Positions 59,273-64,000 of a stretch of DNA of 64,000 nt are shown piece after piece. The stretch is from Candidatus Nitrosopumilus sp. (lineage in GTDB: Archaea > Thermoproteota > Nitrososphaeria > Nitrososphaerales > Nitrosopumilaceae). Within the stretch, counting starts at the first letter, position 1. Each line of letters begins with the position of its first letter. The stretch is taken from NCBI RefSeq assembly GCF_028278985.1, contig NZ_JANQTA010000018.1:62001-126000 (forward strand). The letters run 5' to 3'. Position numbers and translations under genes: made by a program. The notes under the pieces were generated by a model. That model had not been told where the DNA came from and did no database searches. It saw only the letters and a list, made by a program, of their open reading frames with translations.

Positions 59273-59659
59273 GTGAATCAATACACTATCCTAATTGGTA
59301 TTGGTGTTGGGGCAATTGGAATCATGGCTGTGATCTTTGGCATGGATATTATGAAATTGTCTGTATCAACACAGGATTATGATATCTTTGTGGACCCAAT
59401 TTTAGACAAACAAAGCCTCTTTGTTATGGGTCGGGTGACAATTCAAAATACTGGTTCCGAACCACTGACAAATGTTCGTGTTAACTTTGGTTCTGGTGAT
59501 ACCTTGGATTTGGGAACTCTCAAAGTAGGACAAAAGATCATTGTTTCTCCTCCCCCTGAAAACCCTATGGAGTTTGTAATGATTAGTGCTGACAATGATG
59601 TCTTTGTTAACAAGGCATATCGTGAAATGCCAAAAATGGTTGGTATGATGGGATCCTAG
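59273..59659 (+). CDS. Single-pass membrane protein with outside beta domain, 128 aa
   Basis: A GTG start and an N-terminal hydrophobic helix (about 5-27). The outside beta-sandwich follows (GRVTIQNTGSEPLTNVRVNFGSGDTLDLGTLKVGQ). This resembles FxLYD/DUF-type late-embryogenesis-like domains. It lies 24 bases after the carboxylase-like gene, so it may be its partner or substrate. It has few Glu residues in a cluster, which argues weakly against being a Gla-type substrate. Confidence 0.65.
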   Translation: MNQYTILIGIGVGAIGIMAVIFGMDIMKLSVSTQDYDIFVDPILDKQSLFVMGRVTIQNTGSEPLTNVRVNFGSGDTLDLGTLKVGQKIIVSPPPENPMEFVMISADNDVFVNKAYREMPKMVGMMGS

Positions 59660-59698
59660 CCCTAGCAGTTAAATTTAATCACGCTCAACAAACTCTGA

Positions 59699-60523
59699 TT
59701 GGAATTTCTAACTAGTGGAAAGGTAAAAGATCTCTATAATGCAGATGAGAATACATTACTTTTCAAATTCTCTGATCGTGTATCAGCTTATGATGTAAAA
59801 TTCAAACAAGATATTCCTAGAAAAGGAGAGATTTTGTGCAAGTTTGCTGAATTTTGGTTCAATGAACTAGATGTTCCAAATCATTTTGTAAAAAGAGAAT
59901 CAGATAATGAAATTCTAGTTAAAAAAATGAAAATGCTTCCTATAGAATGTGTGGTTCGAGGCTATTTCTATGGTAGTTACATTAGCAGATGGAAGAAAGG
60001 TGAGGTTACAATTCCTGAAGGAACTAACACTACTATGGCAGCTAAACTTCCTACTCCGATATTTGACCCTACTACAAAATCTGAACATGATATTCCTATT
60101 GACAAATCAAAAGCACTTGAAATGAAACTTGTTACTGAAGAACAATATGACTGGTTAGAAAAAACTTCTATTGAAATTTACAAGAAAATGTTTTCTATAG
60201 CTGATTCTGTTGGATTTATTCTGGCTGATTTGAAATTAGAATTTGGAATTTTAGATGGCCAAATCACATTAGGTGATTCAATAGGACCTGATGAGTATCG
60301 CTTGTGGCCAAAAGATACTTTTGAAGTTGGAAAAATTCAAGAAGCATACGACAAACAACTACTACGTGACTGGTTGACTGCAAATGGATATCAAAAACAA
60401 TTTGATGATGCTAGGGATGCAGGACAAGAACCTGTTGCACCCACTATCCCTGATGAAATTGTTTCAAAGATGACGCAACGATATGTTACTGCTTTTGAGA
60501 AACTCACTGGTAACTCTCTGTGA
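59699..60523 (+). CDS. purC: PurC SAICAR synthase
   Basis: A 274-residue enzyme (TTG start, MEFLTSGKVKDLYNADENT) with ATP site GKVKDLY, MLPIECVVRGYFYGS, and LADLKLEFG and LGDSIGPDEYRLW as the conserved substrate region. It joins aspartate to CAIR in purine synthesis. It is separated from the purQLF operon by about 3.7 kb. Confidence 0.96.
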   Translation: MEFLTSGKVKDLYNADENTLLFKFSDRVSAYDVKFKQDIPRKGEILCKFAEFWFNELDVPNHFVKRESDNEILVKKMKMLPIECVVRGYFYGSYISRWKKGEVTIPEGTNTTMAAKLPTPIFDPTTKSEHDIPIDKSKALEMKLVTEEQYDWLEKTSIEIYKKMFSIADSVGFILADLKLEFGILDGQITLGDSIGPDEYRLWPKDTFEVGKIQEAYDKQLLRDWLTANGYQKQFDDARDAGQEPVAPTIPDEIVSKMTQRYVTAFEKLTGNSL

Positions 60524-60599
60524 TTGATTCATTGTTGACTCGAAGCTAACTTTCAACTCGAATTCTATTTTTGAATATTTGTGAATATCTACCTGTTTA

Positions 60600-60640
60600 G
60601 GGTATTTTGGCAACCAAACATCCCAGAGCTCCCCTTTTTT
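60600..60640 (+). terminator. Hairpin plus T6 run downstream of purC
   Basis: GGG-ATTTTGG and CCAAA-AT-CCC (60600-60624) form a ten-pair hairpin with single-base bulges and a CAA loop. A T6 run at 60635-60640 follows CCCC. This resembles an intrinsic terminator, about 75 bases after the purC stop, though archaeal termination usually needs only the U-tract. Confidence 0.45.
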
Positions 60641-60694
60641 GATATTTTACAAAAAATCTAATACCATTACAATATAATTTCTATCTATACTATA

Positions 60695-60783
60695 TTCATT
60701 GTAGTGCTATCAATAATACTAGTTAAACTACAAAATATTTGATAGTGGTTACAATGAATTTAGTAGTGGTATCAATATTCATT
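60695..60783. repeat. Inverted and direct repeats upstream of the ArsR-type regulator
   Basis: ATTCATTGTAGTGCTATC (60695-60712) is the near reverse complement of GATAGTGGTTACAATGAAT (60741-60759), with the outer ten bases exact. A related direct motif TAGTGGTATCAATATTCATT follows at 60764-60783. The cluster looks like repeated operator half-sites or a cruciform-forming element, and lies about 100-190 bases before the regulator gene. Confidence 0.45.
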
Positions 60784-60850
60784 AAAACGCTATGAAATTA
60801 TTGGAAATAAAAAAAAATTGATGCGATTAGACAAAAAAATATGATACGAG

Positions 60851-60863
60851 GATCTTTTAGATC
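60851..60863 (+). promoter_or_regulatory. Small inverted repeat before the ArsR-type gene
   Basis: GATCT-TTT-AGATC lies 22 bases upstream of the ATG at 60885, in the leader or promoter core. It may be an operator for the adjacent regulator. Short, so tentative. Confidence 0.35.
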
Positions 60864-60884
60864 ATACTGAAATGTATTCATTGT

Positions 60885-61388
60885 ATGTCTACTCTGTTAG
60901 AAAAACAAATCAAAGTAAATCGTATTGTTACGACAAGCACTGAACATGCAAGAGCAATTGAAGACCCTGCTCGTGCAAAAGTTATGGAGATTCTATATCG
61001 ACAAGCAATGTCTGCAGACCAAATCGCTACAGCATTAAAAAAGACAGGTTACAAAAAAGCACTAACTACTGTCCGACATCATTTAGAGATTCTCAAAGAA
61101 TCTGGTCTGATTGAGGTTGTCAAAATTGAAGAATCCCGTGGAGCAATTACAAAATACTATGGTACGTCAACAAAGCTACTTGATTTCGAAACTCCTAAAG
61201 ATTTTGAATCTCAGTATTCAAAAGTAATAGATAACACATCAGCAAAAATCGAAAAAATCCTCAAAGGATTAACTCCAAAAACATCAAAGACAAAAGGAAA
61301 GAAATCACCAGAGTATTCTCAGTATTTGGTTATGGAAATCATGAATCGTGCCATGACAAATGTATTTGAAAATTCGGGCAAAAAATAA
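60885..61388 (+). CDS. ArsR-type winged-helix regulator, 167 aa
   Basis: The DNA-binding domain is clear: ARAIEDPARAKVMEILYRQAMSADQIATAL, then recognition region ALTTVRHHLEILKESGLIEVVKIEESRGAITKYYGTS (about 25-100). The C-terminal tail is basic with KGKK. It is longer than metal-sensing ArsR proteins and lacks their Cys site, so another signal is likely. The repeats upstream suggest autoregulation or a nearby target. Confidence 0.85.
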   Translation: MSTLLEKQIKVNRIVTTSTEHARAIEDPARAKVMEILYRQAMSADQIATALKKTGYKKALTTVRHHLEILKESGLIEVVKIEESRGAITKYYGTSTKLLDFETPKDFESQYSKVIDNTSAKIEKILKGLTPKTSKTKGKKSPEYSQYLVMEIMNRAMTNVFENSGKK

Positions 61389-61426
61389 TCGCTAAACCTA
61401 AGTATTCCGTGTAGGGTAATTCCTTC

Positions 61427-61747
61427 ATGGTACGAGTGTTTTACAGCCAGAAGACAGAGGATCTCATCGAAAAGATGACTCTCACACATTGGAGACACCA
61501 GGTTCAGAGTGAACTTGGTGAAGAACATCAGAGCATGTCTGATAATTGGAAAATGTGTGCCATTGGTGAACGGATACGTATAGAAGGAAAGGACCTAGAG
61601 TCAATCAAGGATCTATCTCCTGAGGCGATCCAATTAGGTTATGATTTCTCAATTGCCATGCAAGAAAAAGACAATCAAAAAGCATTGGAAATCATAACAA
61701 AGATTGAACAACTACCCTCTATTTGGCGTGATGAAAAATATGGATGA
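61427..61747 (+). CDS. Hypothetical protein, 106 aa
   Basis: A soluble protein (VFYSQKTEDLIEKMTLTHWRHQV, DNWKMCAIGERIRIEGKDLES, LGYDFSIAMQEKDNQKALEIITKI). No family recognised. It starts 38 bases after the regulator and overlaps the PPOX gene, so the three probably form one operon. Confidence 0.6.
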   Translation: MVRVFYSQKTEDLIEKMTLTHWRHQVQSELGEEHQSMSDNWKMCAIGERIRIEGKDLESIKDLSPEAIQLGYDFSIAMQEKDNQKALEIITKIEQLPSIWRDEKYG

Positions 61748-62144
61748 TAAAGCTGTAAAATTATTTTCTGAAAAAAATCTTGTTTTTATTGCAACCGTAA
61801 TGAAAGATGGTGCTCCACAGGTATCTCCGGTTTGGGCAAATTTTGAAGATGGATATGTTTTGGTAAATACTGCTGAAGGTAGAATTAAACACAAAAATGT
61901 TTTACGAGATCCTCGAGTTGCAGTTTCAGTTGTCTCAAAAGATAACCCCTTAGACATGACGACAATACGTGGTGTTGTGGAAGAATTAATTCCTGATTAT
62001 GAATACAAACATGCTGATAAATTAACACAGCAATACATGGGACGTGAACATTATCCATTCAAACGTGATGATGAAAAAAGAGTTGTACTAAAAATAAAGC
62101 CTGACAAAGTTTTTGTTTTACCTGAATTGAAAATGTCAGAGTAG
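61731..62144 (+). CDS. PPOX-fold (pyridoxamine-oxidase-like) flavin/F420 protein
   Basis: About 137 residues with the split-barrel pattern: KNLVFIATVMKDGAPQVSPVWANFEDGYVLVNTAEGRIKHKNVLRDPRVAVSV, then the helix YMGREHYPF and a closing strand. In archaea of this group such proteins commonly use F420 or FMN. ATG 61731 or 61740 is the likely start, overlapping the previous gene. Substrate unknown. Confidence 0.84.
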   Translation: MKNMDDKAVKLFSEKNLVFIATVMKDGAPQVSPVWANFEDGYVLVNTAEGRIKHKNVLRDPRVAVSVVSKDNPLDMTTIRGVVEELIPDYEYKHADKLTQQYMGREHYPFKRDDEKRVVLKIKPDKVFVLPELKMSE

Positions 62145-62225
62145 TAATTTAGAATATTTCTAAATTCGAATTTAAAAATATACTAGATATAGCATGTAAG
62201 ATTAGAAAAAATATTCAAAGACAGT

Positions 62226-62609
62226 TTAACGTTTCCGTTTAGCTGTCTTTCTCTTTGGAGCGGCTTTGCGTTTAGCTGCAGTCTTTCTCTTTGGAGCTGC
62301 CTTTCTTTTTGCGGCTTTTCTCTTTGGAGCTGCTTTCTTTGCTGCAGTCTTTCTCTTTGGAGCGGCTTTGCGTTTAGCTGCCTTTCTCTTTGGAGCTGCT
62401 TTCTTTGCTGCACTTCGCTTACGGGTTGCTGCTGCTTTCTTTGCTGCTGCACTTCTCTTTCGAGTTGCTGCTGCACGTTTAGCTGCTGCTTTTCTTTTGC
62501 GAGATGCTGCTGCCTTTGCTTTTTCAGCTGCTGCTTTAGCTGCATTTCTCTTTCGAGTTCTTGCTGCTTTCTTTGCGGCTGCTACTCTTTTGGCTTTGGA
62601 AATTGCCAT
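62226..62609 (-). CDS. Ala/Lys-rich histone-H1-tail-like protein, 127 aa
   Basis: The protein is built almost only of Ala, Lys and Arg with some Pro and Thr, in repeated KRKAAP, KKAAPKRK and ATRKRSAAK units. This matches eukaryotic linker-histone tails and bacterial Hc/AlgP-like proteins that bind DNA non-specifically. The first part (about 1-60) is Ala-rich helical; the second has five AAPKRK-type repeats. A nucleoid-associated role is likely. The overlapping frame at 62183-62545 is a Gln/Arg-rich shadow. Confidence 0.75.
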   Translation of the reverse strand: MAISKAKRVAAAKKAARTRKRNAAKAAAEKAKAAASRKRKAAAKRAAATRKRSAAAKKAAATRKRSAAKKAAPKRKAAKRKAAPKRKTAAKKAAPKRKAAKRKAAPKRKTAAKRKAAPKRKTAKRKR

Positions 62610-62713
62610 GACATTTTTGCAAAAGTAATCTGTGTTATATAGTAAAAGTCACACTAAATTGCTTAAACTATAGAAAAATTTGACACTTTTTTTGATTTTT
62701 TAAAAATTTTCGA

Positions 62714-63196
62714 TCAGCAATTTACTAAACAAACAGAAGCTGTATCAACAGTTGATTGTTCTTTTTGTGGTCTTATCAAAATTTTGTATTGTTTTTCTTC
62801 ATCAAACTCTACATCAAACTGCGTAGTTCTTTGAACTGGTTTGTTTGGTTCAATTTTTTCAAATAACAAGTCATTTGCATCAAATTCTCCGTAAGTTGCT
62901 TCTGTTTTCTTGTTTCCATCAATAAAGAAGAATTGTCCTCCTGACAGATTTGTTTCTTCATTGCTGATGTTTTTAGCTACAATTCCAATTTTTACGAAGG
63001 TATTTTCAGGTTTTACTTCCTTTGTTCCTTCAAATGTGCCTTCAAAAGTAATGATATACTCTACTGGTCCTACTCTAATTGACTCTCCTACCACTCCTGT
63101 TACAAAATTAGTTTGATATTGTGAATACATGTACATGGCGATCCCCATAGAACCTATTACTGCACCAATGACAATAATTACTCCTAGATTTACCAT
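62714..63196 (-). CDS. Membrane-anchored DUF4352-like protein, about 160 aa
   Basis: ATG 63196 is preferred over the upstream start at 63328 because a hydrophobic anchor (MVNLGVIIVIGAVIGSMGIAM) follows it directly and a TATA-like box lies near 63217-63224. The outside domain (about 35-155) has the DUF4352 plan of two beta layers (YIITFEGTFEGTKEV, VKIGIVAKNISNEETNLSGGQFFF, QFDVEFDEEKQYKILI) with cysteines at the end. Exported; role unknown. Confidence 0.75.
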   Translation of the reverse strand: MVNLGVIIVIGAVIGSMGIAMYMYSQYQTNFVTGVVGESIRVGPVEYIITFEGTFEGTKEVKPENTFVKIGIVAKNISNEETNLSGGQFFFIDGNKKTEATYGEFDANDLLFEKIEPNKPVQRTTQFDVEFDEEKQYKILIRPQKEQSTVDTASVCLVNC

Positions 63197-63242
63197 GAAA
63201 AATGCTATTTTTTTTAGTATATAGTTGAAACGCAAAAAATAG
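63197..63242. other. Shared TATA-like promoter region
   Basis: TTTAGTATATAG at 63213-63224 is TATA-like on both strands. On the minus strand it lies about 24 bases before the DUF4352 gene ATG; on the plus strand it lies about 25 bases before the paired element at 63243-63316. It could serve either one or both. Confidence 0.4.
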
Positions 63243-63316
63243 GACGTAAGTCCAGACCCTGTCCAATTAGTGAACAAATGAGAGTGGGAAGGCCTGAACT
63301 CTGCTATATTTACGTC
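63243..63316 (+). ncRNA. Candidate structured RNA, about 74 nt (weak)
   Basis: GACGTAA (63243-63249) pairs with TTACGTC (63310-63316). Nested inside, CAGA (63253-63256) pairs with TCTG (63300-63303), and CC-TCC faces GGA-GG. The region is GC-richer than its surroundings and lies about 25 bases after a plus-strand TATA-like box. No T-run follows, and it overlaps an unconvincing 80-codon frame. Tentative. Confidence 0.3.
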
Positions 63317-63459
63317 AAAAAACCACATAAAACTGGCGGAAATTTACCAAAAAATCCCCTACCACTATGGCATATTGGAATATTGATCGATCAAACGATC
63401 AGTTTTGTAATTTTTTTTACACACACAGCAATATGTATGAAAATCCTCAAATGTTATTT
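63317..63459. other. Intergenic stretch without a supported gene
   Basis: Contains the palindrome TTGATCGATCAA (63383-63394) followed by a T8 run (63410-63418 region), possibly a terminator for an RNA from 63243. Nothing else supported. Confidence 0.3.
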
Positions 63460-63512
63460 GATCAGAGAGACCTTGAGGCAACTCATTGTTCTCAGTCTTG
63501 AGGTCTCTGATC
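63460..63512 (+). other. Strong stem-loop upstream of the last gene
   Basis: GATCAGAGAGACCT (63460-63473) pairs with AGGTCTCTGATC (63501-63512), twelve pairs with a two-base bulge. The arms also include a CTTGAGG direct repeat (63472-63478 and 63497-63503). The element lies about 70 bases before the ATG at 63585 and has no T-run behind it. It may be an operator region or a hairpin. Confidence 0.45.
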
Positions 63513-63584
63513 TTATGTAAAGTCCATATTGTTATAGTATGACACTAGGAACTGCTTAAATTAAGCTCTTTGGCAGTTGTACCA

Positions 63585-64000
63585 ATGACTCCAAAAACAC
63601 TTTTGGGAATTTCTGTTGCAGCAATCTTTGCAATAGGAATAATTGCATCTCCAATAGGGGTAGATGCTGCAGGAAGTTTCCTCGATGTGAAAAAAGCAAA
63701 AGTAGTAATCGATGATGACGATGAGTTTGAAAAAGCAAAAATCAAGACTAATGCAAAAGTACTCGAAGTAGGTGCATATGGATATGGAATAATATCTGGT
63801 GCTGGCCTTGAGGCAATTGCAGTAACAACAACTCATGGCGGTGTTCTTGATTCTGAAGCACAAACAGATGCATCTGATGCCTCATTTCATAATCACTATG
63901 TAGCACTTCAAGACTCTCAGGATCCAAATCCCGAAATTGGAACTGGTTTGTGTCCAGGTCTAGAAGTACGTGATATTACATGGGAAGAACCCGGTGATGT
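63585..64000 (+). CDS. Secreted protein (N-terminal part, cut by the window edge)
   Basis: The frame is open from ATG at 63585 to the window edge (138 codons). A signal peptide is clear (TPKTLLGISVAAIFAIGIIA, then a GVDA-type cleavage region near residue 29). The mature part is acidic (KVVIDDDDEFEKAKIK) followed by Gly/Thr-rich beta sequence. No family recognised in the visible part. A stem-loop lies just upstream. Confidence 0.7.
   Translation, partial: MTPKTLLGISVAAIFAIGIIASPIGVDAAGSFLDVKKAKVVIDDDDEFEKAKIKTNAKVLEVGAYGYGIISGAGLEAIAVTTTHGGVLDSEAQTDASDASFHNHYVALQDSQDPNPEIGTGLCPGLEVRDITWEEPGD

Noticed and set aside
62183..62545. Gln/Arg-rich minus-strand frame overlapping the histone-H1-like gene
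   Set aside because: It is the shifted reading of the GC-rich repeat. The Ala/Lys frame has a start, a stop and recognisable composition.
63383..63394. Perfect palindrome TTGATCGATCAA
   Set aside because: A 12-bp palindrome of this composition is expected about 30 times in the window by chance and it has no positional support.
63278..63520. 80-codon plus-strand frame between the DUF4352 gene and the last gene
   Set aside because: It mixes basic and hydrophobic residues without a domain, has no TATA-like box at the right spacing for its own start, and overlaps two paired elements. Probably not coding.
1..64000. CRISPR array, insertion sequence, integrase or prophage
   Set aside because: No regularly spaced repeats, no transposase or integrase motifs, and no phage structural genes were seen.

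Overview
This window reads as a chromosome segment from an ammonia-oxidising archaeon of the Nitrosopumilus/Nitrosarchaeum type (Nitrososphaerota, formerly Thaumarchaeota). The sequence is AT-rich. Many genes start at or within a few bases of where transcription would begin, with a TATA-like box about 25 bases upstream. Marker genes are archaeal: aEF-2, PurP, JAMM protease, PAC2-family protein, single-domain Lrp ligand-binding protein, TPR proteins, a PEFG-ending cupredoxin, and futalosine-route menaquinone genes. This placement is inferred from gene content, not from a database comparison. I see no CRISPR array, insertion sequence, integrase or prophage; it looks like ordinary compact chromosome.

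Layout. 1-6142: tRNA-Ser(CGA), nitroreductase, Lrp-like sensor, SRPBCC proteins, and a coiled-coil protein followed by a JAMM metalloprotease. 6144-8563: two Dpp/Opp-type ABC permeases without ATPase or binding protein nearby. 8700-18997: small zinc proteins, ArsC/Spx-like protein, PAC2 protein, SNF2 helicase, superoxide dismutase, and a secreted two-domain protein with a Met/His/Glu-rich linker. 19194-24985: GlcD-like flavoprotein with an HD-domain protein, membrane J-protein, Lrp regulator, TPR proteins. 25039-29668: MqnE and MqnD (futalosine menaquinone pathway) and a SIS-domain protein. 29717-35933: EF-2, small proteins, a winged-helix regulator with a palindrome at its start, cupredoxin. 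35934-47579: a candidate small RNA, a coiled-coil protein, O-methyltransferase, CBS-TrkH transporter, BFN protein, PurP. 47637-50403: UbiX, SRPBCC protein, TatA/TatC. 50445-56332: purS, an antisense CBS gene, then purQ-purL-purF. 56335-64000: DCC protein, vitamin-K-carboxylase-like HTTM protein, PurC, ArsR-type regulator, flavin/F420 PPOX protein, histone-H1-tail-like protein and a truncated secreted protein at the right edge.

How the genes fit together. Six genes of de novo purine synthesis (purS, Q, L, F, P, C) are here, the four earliest nearly contiguous. MqnE, MqnD and a UbiX-family prenyltransferase fit menaquinone synthesis. A homologue of the vitamin-K-dependent carboxylase, which in animals uses reduced vitamin K, lies in the same window. 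About ten tiny zinc-binding proteins are scattered through the window. Convergent genes are packed extremely tightly: six pairs share one tetranucleotide as both stop codons.

Most promising unexplained items: a possible RNA gene at 36089-36178 (TATA-like box, 10-bp closing helix, T-run), the archaeal carboxylase-like cluster at 57317-59659, a permease with an approximately 190-residue outside insertion, and the pattern of shared stop codons.
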